Of a stretch of 64,000 nt of DNA, positions 22,154 to 32,954 are shown in pieces; positions within the stretch are counted from its first letter, which is position 1, and every line of letters begins with the position of its first letter. Source of the DNA: Macrostomum hystrix (Eukaryota; Platyhelminthes; Macrostomidae); the NCBI GenBank assembly GCA_950097015.1, contig CATNEN010000032.1, positions 806,001-870,000 of the forward strand, given 5' to 3'. A program made the translations under genes and the position numbers. The notes beneath the pieces are model-generated. The model was not told the DNA's origin, did no database searches, and was given only the letters and a program-made list of their open reading frames with translations.

Positions 22154-23404
22154 TCAATAACCGAAACGATCTGGAGGTCGTCGTTGACGCGAACTCCTGC
22201 GTACGTTTTCAGCAGGAGCCGTTGCTTTGCCAGCTGTCTCCTCGCTAGCCTTGTCCTCAGGAATAGGATCTGAACTTTCGTCGGCATTGAATTCGTCAGT
22301 CTCAGCTGGTAGTCTAGGAGTAATGTCCGATTGATGAACCAGACGACCTTTGTCGTCTCGAAATGTATTTGTCCCGACAGAAGTAGTAACTGTGGACGGA
22401 ACCTTCTCTTCCTTGTGTTCCACACGAATGTAAACTGGGTCAGGCTGCTGTCTTGGCTTGGTCCAGTCAGTGCACACACTTGACAGGCGAGTTCTAGGAA
22501 GTTGATGATGAAACACCAAACCAGCAGGAATAGAACCGTTGCATTGCGGTGTAGTATTCTGAAACAGACAGAACCTGACAATGAGTCGCTCTAGTTCAGC
22601 TGTATCAGAACTAGCGTTGTTCTTTTTCAAGTAAAACTTGAACTCTTCGATTGCTCGCTCCACTTGCCCATTCGACTGATGATGACCCGGTGGAGTCAGA
22701 ACGTGCTGCACAAAGTTCTCTTTGAGGAACGTAGCGAATTCAGCTGAAGCGAAGTTTGTACCATTATCAGTCACCAGCGTCTTCGGTATACCCATGTACT
22801 TGAAAGTATGTCGAAACGCCCGAATCACCGATTGTGACTTAAGTGAATCAACGTGTCGAACATCCACCCACTTGGAGAACGCGTCTACTAGCACTAGAAA
22901 CTTGTGTCCTTTGAACATAGCTATGTCTGCGTGGACTCTTTCAAAGAACATCTGCGCATCCTCCCAGGACGATAAATTCGCATTTGTTCTCTTCCTCGCG
23001 TGAAGCTGACACTGGGCGCACCTGCGCACGAAGCTGTTAATCTGCATGTCAATACCTGGCCACCAGAAATATTGTCGTGCCAAGCGAATCATGCGCACCA
23101 CTCCTGGATGATTCTCGTGGAGCAGATGTAAAACTTCAGTTCTTAGCCCTTGCGGTGGTACAATCCGCAATCCTTTGAATACAACAGCATTCTGAATCAT
23201 TCTGAATTCCAACTTTCCTTTCGAGTACGGTAGCATAGTCTTGGGTAGGTACTCCGGCCATCCATTCTGAATATAATGCTTTAGTGTCCGAAGGTTGTGG
23301 TCGTTAGACGTAGCAATGCGATGCAATAAATCCTCAGAGTTCGCAAAACTGTCCAACGCATTGATCGACAATAAGTTCACAGTGAAGTTATCTCTCACAG
23401 TCAA
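22154..23404 (-). CDS. gypsy integrase
   Basis: The frame carries the HHCC zinc-binding region (H-E-N-H-PGVVRM to CAQCQLHARKR). The DDE core follows: HADIAMFKGH with the first Asp, LVTDNGTNFAS with the second and HHQSNGQVERAIEEFK with the Glu. A C-terminal tail rich in charged residues ends RPPDRFGY. This is the length usual for the integrase part of gypsy pol. No chromodomain is seen. It is intact as an open frame but lies downstream of the pol disruptions. Confidence 0.87.
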   Translation of the reverse strand: MTVRDNFTVNLLSINALDSFANSEDLLHRIATSNDHNLRTLKHYIQNGWPEYLPKTMLPYSKGKLEFRMIQNAVVFKGLRIVPPQGLRTEVLHLLHENHPGVVRMIRLARQYFWWPGIDMQINSFVRRCAQCQLHARKRTNANLSSWEDAQMFFERVHADIAMFKGHKFLVLVDAFSKWVDVRHVDSLKSQSVIRAFRHTFKYMGIPKTLVTDNGTNFASAEFATFLKENFVQHVLTPPGHHQSNGQVERAIEEFKFYLKKNNASSDTAELERLIVRFCLFQNTTPQCNGSIPAGLVFHHQLPRTRLSSVCTDWTKPRQQPDPVYIRVEHKEEKVPSTVTTSVGTNTFRDDKGRLVHQSDITPRLPAETDEFNADESSDPIPEDKASEETAGKATAPAENVRRSSRQRRPPDRFGY

Positions 23405-23409
23405 TGAGT

Positions 23410-24536
23410 TTGTCCCAGATTCATTGGGCAGTAATTCACCACTCGGAAGTCGGCAGCAAACATTGTACTACCTTTGGCGTATTCAATGCTGTATTCATAT
23501 GCTCGCAGAATGAGAGACCAGCGTTGCAATCTGGCTGAAACACGTTCAGACGATTTGCTGTGATTGAAGATGAACTGTAGCGGTCTGTGATCTGATAAAA
23601 TAATGAATCTTCTTCCAGCTAAAAACTGATGGAATTACTTCACTCCTTCCACGATTGCCAATGCTTCTCTTTCAATATTAGCGTAATTGCACTCTGCGGG
23701 CGTGAGCACTCTGCTTCCGAGCCAGACAATCTGCATCTGTTCTCTGTCATGAGAGAGCACGAATCCTAGTCCCTTTTTAGATGCATCACAGGTCAAGAAT
23801 AATGGTTTTGACAGATCGTACGCAGTGATTGCTCCTTGGCGGATGCTTTGCTTTAGTCTCCCGATGGCCTTTGATAGTTCGTTGTTCCAGTACCAGTGCT
23901 GTCCCTTCTTCAACAACGAGTACAGCGGTCGAGCAATGATGGAGAAATTTCTGCAGAATAAGCCATAGTGGCGAAGAGTGCACAAGACGCTTCTCAATTG
24001 GTCTTTGTCAGCGGGTTCTGGCATGTTGTCCCACGACTTTAATCTGGCAGGATCTGGTTCGAGCCTTCCGTTGTGGAGAATGAAACCAAGAAACTTGACC
24101 TTTTGTTGACACTCCTGAGACTTGCGCGTGTTAATCTTGAACCCATGGTCGGCTAAGCGTTGCTTTACCATGTTCAGCACCTGCATGTGTTGCTGTTGGT
24201 CACCGGATGTTCCAATTATTATGTCATCTTGATATGACGCTGTACATTCTATGTCTCTTAGTACGTCGTCCATTACCTCTTAGAAAATAAGAGGCGCTGC
24301 AGAGATTCCGAATTGAAGGTTCCTGAATGCAAAATAACCCATATGAGTCGATATGCAGGTAAGTTCTTGACTCTCCGGAGACAGTGCAACTTGTAGAAAT
24401 GCTTCCTCTAAATCCAGGACAGAGTAGAACTTCGCATTGGGAATTTTAGACAGAATTTCTTCTAACTTCGGAAACTTGTATCGATCAGCATCAATTATGC
24501 GATTCAGAGTGAGTGAGTAGTCACCACATAGCCTTA
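23410..24536 (-). pseudogene. gypsy reverse transcriptase-RNase H, disrupted
   Basis: After the frame break, the sequence resumes with RLCGDYSLTLNRII, then FYSVLDLEEAF, GYFAFRNLQFGISAAP and the catalytic YQDDIIIG. KVKFLGFIL and the RNase H start FLTCDASKKGLGFVLS follow. In-frame stops lie near 24283 (before EVMDD) and at 23635 (after EGVK), and the region around 23410-23470 between RNase H and integrase is also out of frame. Four lesions in a copy with identical LTRs imply it was copied recently with help from another element, or that some are sequence errors. Confidence 0.82.
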
Positions 24537-25970
24537 TTATCTAGCTGAGCCTTGCTGCTTTAAAACCGGAACTATTGGCGCTGACACTGTTGGATTTTCA
24601 ACTGGGTAAATTATTCCCGCACTCAGTAGTCTCTTGAGCTCAGTCTCTACCATAGACTTCATTGAAAAGGGCAGAGATCTGGCAGGGTACCGCATACCTT
24701 CCATTTTTGCATCCGAGCGAAGGCGGAAACTCGCAAGAAATCTGTCGTTTGCATCGCGCACAACTGGTAGGCAAAGGACGTCTTTAGAAATGCTACTGTC
24801 GAAGTGCAATAGGTTTAGGCGCGATAGGAAATCCATGCTGAGAATGGCCATCGAATCGTTTCCAACATAGACATGTCCAATAGCGTATCTTCTGTCAGAC
24901 AGAGTAATGGTTGCATCCGGAATGACTGAATATATGGTGGGCTGAAAGCCACCGTAGGACCTGAGCATTTTCGAAATCGGTTTGGATGGTAGATTGGAAA
25001 TATCGGCAACATTCTTGGGTATAATGGTAACTTGACTCCCAGTATCCACTAGCATCTTAACGCTCGCATCTCCGATCTTGCAGGTAGCAAACCACTGATC
25101 CGTTGGGTCTCCGATGCCAGCTGCTGTGTAGACTGCTCCCACATGCTCATGGCTAGCATCTTCTGATCTTACTACGCTTTGCACTGCATTCACAGTCTTC
25201 GAACGACAAACTGCTGCAAGATGTCCAACTTTTCCACACTTTCGACATTGCGCGTCCCTAAAGCGGCACTTTGATCTGACGTGTCCTACCTTTCCGCAGG
25301 TGTGGCATTGTCCAGTTTCATGAGGCTTCGAATGTCTCTTGCGATTGATCGAATTGTAATGCTGTTTATTGTAAGCCGGGGCCTTCTTCTCTTGCTTAAA
25401 AGGTCCGGTATGGCCTTTGTTCTGCACCGCAGCGATTGCGTTCGACGGATTCGTAGCCACATTAATTGATTCGGCCAGCAAGCCATCTTGAATTGCAGCG
25501 GCCAAAGCGAGATCCTCTTTCGAAAGGAGCTTCTGCTTCAGTGCTTGATTGCGTAGGCCGAATATGAACTGCGACAGAATGAGTTCTTCTCGGAGATCGC
25601 CGAACTGGCATTTATGTGCCTGACGCTTCAGAATTTCAACGAAGGTAGAAATCGACTCGCCCTCCTTCTGCACCATTGAATGAAGCACATGCCTCTCGTA
25701 GTGAAGTAACGTTTTGGGCTTGAAGTGTGTCGTTAGCGATGTCTGAATATTTTCGTAAGTCACCTCATCCTTAGCGGTGTCTTTTGGCTTTAAAAGCTCC
25801 TCTATTAGAGTGAAAGCTGCGTCTCCGCACGTTGCCAAAAGTACAGCTTTGGATTGTTCCCGCTTGCCTGAAGCCACCAGGTAAAACTGCAGTCTCTTGA
25901 AGTACTGCTCGATCTCAGGATAAGAAAGCGGTAGTTCTCCGAGTCGTAAATCTAGCGACGACTGAGCCAT
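24537..25970 (-). CDS. gypsy Gag-protease polyprotein
   Basis: The ATG at 25970 (MAQSSLDLRLGEL) is the first good start after the primer site, although the frame is open further upstream. The gag capsid-like part (residues 1-200) is followed by two CCHC zinc knuckles (CHTCGKVGHVRSKC, CRKCGKVGHLAAVC). A retroviral-type aspartic protease follows with MLVDTGSQVTIIP. The frame then enters the start of reverse transcriptase (PIVPVLKQQGS) and stops at 24537. At that point about 8 extra bases (GCTAGATA), relative to the usual GSIRLCGDY block, break the frame. Protease and gag look intact. Confidence 0.85.
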   Translation of the reverse strand: MAQSSLDLRLGELPLSYPEIEQYFKRLQFYLVASGKREQSKAVLLATCGDAAFTLIEELLKPKDTAKDEVTYENIQTSLTTHFKPKTLLHYERHVLHSMVQKEGESISTFVEILKRQAHKCQFGDLREELILSQFIFGLRNQALKQKLLSKEDLALAAAIQDGLLAESINVATNPSNAIAAVQNKGHTGPFKQEKKAPAYNKQHYNSINRKRHSKPHETGQCHTCGKVGHVRSKCRFRDAQCRKCGKVGHLAAVCRSKTVNAVQSVVRSEDASHEHVGAVYTAAGIGDPTDQWFATCKIGDASVKMLVDTGSQVTIIPKNVADISNLPSKPISKMLRSYGGFQPTIYSVIPDATITLSDRRYAIGHVYVGNDSMAILSMDFLSRLNLLHFDSSISKDVLCLPVVRDANDRFLASFRLRSDAKMEGMRYPARSLPFSMKSMVETELKRLLSAGIIYPVENPTVSAPIVPVLKQQGSAR

Positions 25971-26043
25971 TGAAATTGCTGGTCTGAAGTAGTCAGTATT
26001 ATACCACTTGCTCAAGACCTCCAGCGTGTTTACCTCGTCGCCA

Positions 26044-26273
26044 TGTTACGTTTTGAATAACGCGAAGTCGGTAAAACTTTTGGGAAGTTAAAAGTTGAAG
26101 TGTCTTAGCGGTAGCGCGCTCGTAGCTTGTTTATATTTAAACGAAAAGTATCGAGACTTGAAGCAAATAAATGTGTACAGTCGAACTTAATCCCTATGAA
26201 CCATAGACTAATATCTAAATCAAAAGTCCGTCTATGAATGACTATAATTAGTTAGCAAAGCAAATACACAACA
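26044..26273 (-). repeat. 5' LTR of the gypsy element
   Basis: Identical to the 3' LTR. The first gag ATG lies 74 bp inside the element at 25970. The CCATAGAC 8-mer at 26201-26208 is 230 bp upstream of it, so it could lie in the LTR promoter. Confidence 0.93.
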
Positions 26274-26450
26274 AGTATAATCGGCATTATCAACACGACA
26301 ATGAAGACCGACATTTAAATGCGCATCAATTACATTAGCCATGCAAAAGTAAAAAACCCAGACAAATCAAAGTGTGTGGTGTGAAAAGCGTCAAAACACG
26401 TCCTGAAAGGTGATAATGTTCAAATAAAAAGTTTCAACAACACAAAGACA

Positions 26451-26604
26451 CATAAGGTGATTTCTACTGACTGCTACATTCCTTCCTGCATTTAGATGCA
26501 CAAAAAATGCAGAAACTGAATATGCACTTGTTTTAATAAAAGCTATTCAAAAATCTCGACGCAAGCATTTTCTGCAAGGCGGTCGGTTTATCAATGAAAA
26601 AACT
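26451..26604 (+). repeat. Dispersed repeat family R1, copy 2
   Basis: Same orientation and nearly the same sequence as 12621-12773. It lies just right of the gypsy element. Confidence 0.85.
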
Positions 26605-27659
26605 AAAAAAGTAGCAATCATTCAGGATTTAATCATCAAAATGAAAACCGTTTGCCAAACGGGAAGCAACCACAAAAAGTTTAACTACCACAGATACTGT
26701 TTATCATCATCGGAACTAGCAAAATCTTTCAATAGCAAATAACGGATGCTTCAAAAATGATAGTGTCCAAAATTTGTACCCCTTACCTTCATTTACTCAA
26801 TAGGATCCAGACACGACACACGTTAACCAATCTAGCCGTGTCGTTAGAATGTAGACAACATTCCGCGTCGATTGAAGCCATCCGCGCTCAAATCCATCAG
26901 GAATTCGCAGACTTATACACAAAAGTACACACAAATATGCACAATGTACACGCTGTGCATAATTACATTTTCAGGTACTAATCCTAACAGGTAATACGTG
27001 TAGCGACGGCAGTATTTTTCCCATATACCCACATGGGATGTGCATCTTTCAATACCAAGCTCAAGGAGTATTACGCCCTTTTCGCCTCCAGCCGTAGGTT
27101 TGAGCACAGCAAGGTCTGCACCGGTCCCGAACCCGACCTTTCCCCAGTCTGGGTGGACTTTCTCAGCCCGGGTAGGGCCGAAAGGTGCGCGCAATATCTT
27201 GTTAGACGCAAAACAATATTTCCAGTAGATTGACGCATCATTCGACAAATTCGGAGCCGGATTTCGCGAAATGCGCGCTTCAAAAGGAGAAAAATACCAA
27301 TTTTTCACTAAAGTGCATGTGCACTATTATGTACTTTTAGTACACTTGCGATGTACTTTTATCAACGCCGACTCAGTATGTCATGTGCCCTAATGTTGTG
27401 CACACTACATTGCTTGCGGCTAAGCTGTCCGACTGTTTGTCTTCGAAAAAAAAATTTTTTACTCCACTAAGGTCGGCATGCATTTTCGAGAAAACGGCAA
27501 AAATGCACGTTTTGAACTGCATTTCCAAGTACTGCTTGATAACCGTGCATTGCATAGAGTCGCCTTGCATAGCGTCGTGTAGCAGGCATCCGTGCCGAAT
27601 TTTTGACACCACTTGCGCAGTGCAACTACCTGCCATTCAGCTGCAGTATCGTGCAGCAC

Positions 27660-27713
27660 GCAAGTGTAAAATCTGGCGCAGCCAGATCTGGCTGCGCCAG
27701 ATTTTACACTTGC
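27660..27713. repeat. 54-bp perfect palindrome without spacer
   Basis: Begins GCAAGTGTAAAATCTGGCGC, is centred on AGATCT and is exactly self-complementary over 54 bases, with flanks that do not match. It could extrude as a cruciform. Confidence 0.95.
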
Positions 27714-28366
27714 TTCATCAGATATCAAGCGCGCGGTACACTCGCAGTCCGTTGAGTCACACCTCGCTGGAAAGAACTCACCGAGTACAAAAAACGACAC
27801 CACCCGCGTGACAATCGATTCAGCCCTTGGGGAGCTGCGCTGGAAAATGTAACCCAAAAAAGCAGTACCAAAAAGTATGTTTTTTGCACTTTTACCATAG
27901 ACTATGAGGAAATTGAAAAATCGCTTTCCTGCCTCGCCTGGGCCAGGCCTGCCCGCAACTTTTGTGTCTCAACTTTTCTCCGTGCCAGAAAAAATGTGCG
28001 CTGGAAATGAGTTTGCGTAAAATCGATTTCCAAAAAATGGCAGTTTTCCGTTGCCCTGACGGGTTGCCATAGCAACCAACCGCCATAAATCGGATAACCC
28101 TATAAGTTACCTACCCAACGACACCACCCGCGAGGCAAACGGTTGAGGCATTCTCAAATGGCGCCCAATATACCTTGAAAATGCGTTATTTTCGAGGTGT
28201 TTTCTATCTCACTACGTACGCTGGATCTTAGGTGGGGCTCACTCCGATTTCGCCCCTCGGCCTCTACCAAGGCCTCGGTGCTCGGCGCTTCGCGCCTCGC
28301 GGCTCAATACTACGTTCGCCCCCAACTAGCAGCTGCTTTTCAGCCAGCCTCAACCATGGTTAGTCA

Positions 28367-29360
28367 ATGAATTTCCTCTATCTTCATAACCTCCTACAAG
28401 ACGGTCCGCATCGGGAGCCACGCGTTTACCTCGATAGACGGAATTTCGCTGTCAGTGCTGAATTCACACGAAGATTCCGACTGAGTCCAGCTACTGCGGA
28501 GCATCTTGTGCAAAGAATTGGTCCTCAGCTGGCGCCTTCTACGCAGCGAAATTGTGCTCTGTCCCCACGGGAACAAATCTTGACTGCTCTGCGCTTCTAC
28601 GCAACGAATAGCTTTTATCACGTGCTACGGGACGCGCATGGCCCATCGACTGCATCCGTCTGCCGTGCAGTGCGCAATGTGTCACAGGCTGTGAATGAGC
28701 AGCTCTTCCAGGAGCAGGTGCGCTGGCCCGAGTATTCGCACCGAATCGGCCGTGACTTTTTTCGAGTCGCTCGCATGCCATCCGTGTGCGGCCTGGTGGA
28801 TGGAACGTTGGTCCCAATCATCGCCCCGAGAGTCAATGAGGAGCACATTTGTGGACCGTAAGGGCCAACAATCATTGAACGTGATGCTCGTGTCAGGTCC
28901 CCAAGATCAATTCCTGGCATGTAACGCGTCCTGGCCGGGAAGTGTGAACGACGTTCGCGTGCTGCGTAATAGCAGCGTGTATGATGCGTTCGAGAACGCA
29001 GGATTTCGACCATTTCACGATGCAGACTTATTGGGAGACTCAATCTACCCATGCCTTAAATGGCTGGTCCCACCTGTCCACGGTGACAATCTCCCGGATG
29101 CATCTCGGCGGTTCAACCGGGCACATCGAGTGACGCACTCCTCGGTCGAGCGGAGCATTGGCCAACTGAAGCTCAGGTTTCCGTGTCTGCGGATGCTGCG
29201 CGTGGCGACCCCCGAGTTGGCTGGTGAGATTGTGAAGACCTGCGTCACACTACACAATCTCTGCATAAGCATCGAGGGAGAAGTTGACGACAACATCGTG
29301 CAGAACTACAACATCACGGAGGAAGAAGACGCTGGAGGACATCAGCTCACGTTGCTCCTC
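28367..29360 (+). pseudogene. HARBI1-like transposase, copy H3, one frameshift
   Basis: The ATG at 28367 (MNFLYLHNLLQDG) starts the protein. FYHVLRDAHGPSTASVC and CGLVDGTLVPI (first Asp) follow. A frameshift at about 28850 interrupts FVDRKGQQSLN. The new frame continues with WPGSVNDVRVLRNS (second Asp) and SSVERSIGQLKLRFPCL (Glu), and reads through beyond the expected end near QLTLLL. All three catalytic residues remain. Its family differs from H1, H2 and H4 in the leader sequence, part of which recurs at 11590. Together with the leftward Myb gene at 30492-29806 it makes a convergent Harbinger pair. Terminal repeats were not found. Confidence 0.82.
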
Positions 29361-29805
29361 ACGGAGCTCGCCGACGGGACAGGCTTGTGGCCGGTTTCGC
29401 GGCACAATGAGTGGCGCTATTGTGGTCTACACTGTGGTTGTCGTTTGTCAGTGGTAACAAACCATTGCTACTTTACATGCGATATTTGTGTCCAAATTTG
29501 TGTCGAAATTTTGTTTTGGGTGTTCATGTGTCTGTTATATGTTTTTGCATGTTTTTGGAAGGAAGTGGTCACTGTATTACTACATGTACCTTCGGGATAT
29601 GAAAGCAAAATAGATAAGGCCAAACAGCCCACCGTCAATTGTCAACGCTTCAATAAACGCATATTATCCATTGTGTATTTCCAGCACGATACTATGATGT
29701 ATGTGCCTGAAAAACGATTGTAACATCGACATACATGTACTGACATGTACTGACAGTAGCAGTAACAACAAACCTTGAGCAGCTAAAGACACCACACTGC
29801 AAGGC

Positions 29806-30492
29806 TTAAATACCATCATGCACCGACCTCGTCTTCAACTCCAGGATCTCGAGCTTCAGCTTCTCGTTTCGCAACCGTAAATTTTCGAGCAGCAACTCTT
29901 CCTTCTCGTCGTATATCTTGCGCTTCAGCTGCTTCCTTGGAGTGTCAGGTTCTGGATCTTGAATTGGACTATGTGCTTCAGCCAGCAGTTCTATAATCGA
30001 AGGCCCGCCAGATTTGCAACGCGAGTGAGCGTCCGATGGTCCACCAGTCTCACTCTCGACTTGTGTCGATCGAAGAACGGCCATCTCCATGCCTTTTCCT
30101 AAACTGCTAGAAGACTTCGATTGCGCTTCACCGTTCAAAACGTTTGAGTCTTCAAGACTCATTCCGACGACACTGGCACTCTCCCTTCCGATGATCTGCA
30201 GCACGAGATCGTCCAGTTCGGTGATTTTGCGCTCAACGCCCCCATCGCTTCCTGTCTTTCTTCTTTCATCGTTCTTCTTAATTGCTCCCAGCCTCAGATT
30301 TTTCCAGAGCGTGTCTCTCAGCTGCGTCACCGATTTGTCTACACCGTGAGCCACCATGATGCTTTGCACTTCGTTCCATGCTTGCTGCTTTCTCTTCTTA
30401 CCGTCCGCATAGTCGTCGAATTTTCACATAAGGACATCCTTCCGTCGTAGCATCTCAAGCAGAAACAGCTTCTTGGTCTCGTTCGACACCAT
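29806..30492 (-). pseudogene. Myb/SANT-like protein of Harbinger H3, one frameshift
   Basis: The ATG at 30492 opens MVSNETKKLFLLEMLRRKDVL, then a stop after LM (about 30425) marks a frameshift. The other frame continues with KKRKQQAWNEVQSIM, QLRDTLWKNLRLGAIKK and a full-length remainder to 29806. The C-terminus has PSIIELL, a basic TPRKQLKRK and the leucine-rich helix ENLRLRNEKLKLEILELK, probably for dimer or transposase contact. It is homologous to the proteins at 8267 and 44372. Between 29360 and 29800 there is only non-coding DNA. Confidence 0.78.
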
Positions 30493-30499
30493 GGCAGAA

Positions 30500-31085
30500 T
30501 AGTCACAGACGGGCCGATCCAGCGACAACCAGAAAATGATGTACGCGTCTCCTTTGGTATGTATACTACTTGCAGGAAACTTTTCCGGCTGGGGAGAACT
30601 TCTGCTTCAATAATGCGGGCGCGAGACACGATAAAGTCAAGGACCACTAGAAGAAGAAGGACGGGACACTTCGTTTCTTAGAAAATTTATTAAAGGCAGA
30701 TAATTTTACGGAAAAATGCACTAGCGAGATAGGAACTTTTCACTTTTTTTCAAATTAAAAATGTTGATAACTTTGATAATGTTGATAACTTTTAATGTTG
30801 ATAAAAATGTTGAAAAATGCACTAGCGAGATAGGAACTTTTCACTTTTTTTCAAATTAAAAATGTTGATAACTTTTTATTGGAAGCAGATACAAAGCTCT
30901 TCTTTTGATATAACTTACAAAATTTTCTAACTTGATTTTATTTTTTGGCTTTTTTTACTACTGATGGCTGGTCCTAAGAGTAGTGTGAGAGAAAATTAAC
31001 TGAGTATCAGAATTGTACCTTCAATATTCTCTACAAGATTACTAAGTGGCTTTAAGCGCGAAAAGTTAGGTCCTTTTTAGTTAAT
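30500..31085. repeat. AT-rich interval with a direct repeat
   Basis: ACTAGCGAGATAGGAACTTT with about 35 further bases is present near 30720 and again near 30817, a direct duplication of about 97-bp period. No gene is seen. Confidence 0.7.
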
Positions 31086-31088
31086 CAG

Positions 31089-32950
31089 TCTTCACTAGCT
31101 CGCCGCTTCTGTACAGAGGTAAGTTTGTACTTGGCCTCGGGACCAAGGCGATTGAGAGAGTCCTTCACCGCAGTCCAGGATTTTGTCCCATTTTCCTTTG
31201 GAATCCGGAAGACTTTGGAGAGAACACCTGTTGAATGATAGGCCAAAAGACAGTAAAAGTACTGTTGAAATATTTCAATGAAACCTAATAGTCAGCATAT
31301 CTAGTCTTGTTGCAAAAAATGTGATTTCAAATTGTATAATCTACTTTAGATACACAATGTAAAATGTTGGAAGGAACTCCACTGCAAAAACATAATCAGG
31401 GAAGAATTAGCACATACGCTTTAAGTCGTCTATGATCTCCTTGGATGCCATCGGGCGCGGTGACGATCCTACGTACGTACCGAAGATGTGCTGCTGCATG
31501 TACACAGTGCCGTACCTGGCAATCCCATATGCGCGCATGTACTTCGACGTCGTTGATCTTGGAAAGTCCATAAGCGTGTGCATTTGCCCATCAGGTCCAG
31601 AAAACTCCTGCATGTTTATGAGAGATAGTTGCACTTGCAGTAATAAATGTGACTTTAAGTTGCATAGGGTACATAGCATGTAAATATACTAAACCTAACT
31701 TTTCCTCTGACAACAGAGCAAGCGTTGTATTTTACAGAATAAGAGTTATTTTGAAAAGGAGATTAAGAAAAATTCTAGTTCTAATGATTCAGTTCACGAG
31801 AAAACAGTAAGAAATATTGCATTGCAAAATGTTTGCCAACATACTTCGTTCATGAACTCGGAAGCAGGCGGAACGTGCAGGCCATCGGCTTGCGTCCTGG
31901 AAGACTTTTTTAGTTTGTGGGCAAAGAAGCGCTTGAGACTGTCTGGAACATGTCAAACGTTTTAAACATTTGGCTTGACTTATATCACAAGTTACTGCAA
32001 AATTAAATTAGTAAGTCTTGACTAGAGTGGAAATGAACTTTTAACTTGGATAATAAATTATCCATGATCACCACTGCAAATAAGGCAGCAACAGCTCGGG
32101 CAGCAAAGGGGCACAAAGCAGCGACGAGGCGAGGAATGCGGCACATAATGCGTGCATTGTGGATAGAGTAAATAAAAATGCGAGATCAAGAACTAAATAA
32201 ATTCATGGGACAGCACACAGGGAGCAAGCAAGTGGCTTATTCACCGAAGGGCTGAAAAGCCTGTGGCACAGTCGGCGAGGGACGGAGTTAACCCACTATA
32301 TTATACATAACAGGCCCAGTGCCATGTAAGCAACAATGACATTCCATATTCAACATTCCAAACATACCTATCGACTCGTGTAACTCTTCCCGAGTGATAT
32401 AATTCGTTTGATTGACAGCCAACATAGAGTTGGTAGTGTTTCATTTAGAAAGTAGATCTCTGGGTAGCCCACGCTGCTCTTCAGTAGCAATTGCTGCATG
32501 CTGGTCCTGATTGTCATTGAGCACACCCAAGCTACCAACAGAAGCAGATGATTGGAGATGCAAAGTTGTTGGCGGCTGACTTTTACGCTTCTTGGTAGTC
32601 TTGGAGTTTGAAGCAATAGGAGTCGAAGCTATGCCAATCCCACTCCAAGAAGCCCCTTGACCATTAGAGGTACACGTGGACATTCTTTATCTGGCCTGTA
32701 TGATGCATCAAGGTCAGAGTCATCACCTTCAGAGCTAGAGCTACTCTCAACATCTGGACCAGCTGCATTCTGTAGATACATTTTCATGTGTGATTGAACA
32801 CCATCAGAAAGGCATCCACTATCTTTGTTGTCAGAAATGAACTCTTCCAGTTCCCTTTCAATCTGTATGATTCGCAAGCTGGACTCAGATGCAATAAACA
32901 TACCATTATACACTCCATCATGAAGCACCAATCGGTAGTCACTGCCCTGA
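31089..32950 (-). CDS. Hypothetical spliced gene
   Basis: Not recognised. Leftward exon candidates: 32931-32370, an acidic Ser-rich region (ESSSSSEGDDSD) and a basic KTTKKRKSQ, with the frame changing near 32680 and a stop after LLSK (near 32440). Then about 31945-31846, after TTCCAG, encoding SLKRFFAHKLKK and ending GAA|GTATGT. Then 31609-31418, after ATGCAG, encoding FSGPDGQMHTLMDFPRS and YGTVYMQQHIFG and ending with |GTATGTG. Last, about 31230-31089, after TTCAACAG, encoding VFRIPKENGTKSWTAVKDSL and ending RRASED-stop. Splice sites and composition look real. The 5' exon is damaged or misjoined. Confidence 0.4.
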
Positions 32951-32954
32951 AAAA

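Larger units (their letters stand above)
21902..26273 (-). mobile_element. Ty3/gypsy LTR retrotransposon, full length
   Basis: Two 230-bp LTRs, identical by eye, begin TGTTACG and end CACAACA, with a 5-bp target duplication AGTAT (21897-21901 and 26274-26278). On the minus strand the 5' LTR is 26044-26273. A primer-binding-like TGGCGACGAGG abuts it directly (26043 leftward), and a purine tract GGTGGGGGT abuts the 3' LTR at 22132. The order gag-protease-RT-RNase H-integrase is that of Ty3/gypsy. pol carries several disruptions in spite of the identical LTRs. Confidence 0.93.
26279..28320. other. Non-coding interval with repeats and a perfect palindrome
   Basis: No gene recognised. It holds the second copy of repeat R1 (26451-26604) and a 54-bp perfect palindrome (27660-27713). 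The sentence-like motif GACACCACCCGCG occurs twice, at about 27799 and 28121. A CCATAGAC lies at 27895. A GC-rich stretch near 28255-28320 contains the mini-hairpin GGCGCTTCGCGCC. Confidence 0.5.

Noticed and set aside
24650-24657. CCATAGAC inside the gypsy Gag-protease frame as a promoter motif
   Set aside because: It lies in conserved coding sequence (reverse-transcriptase start region) and is most simply chance.
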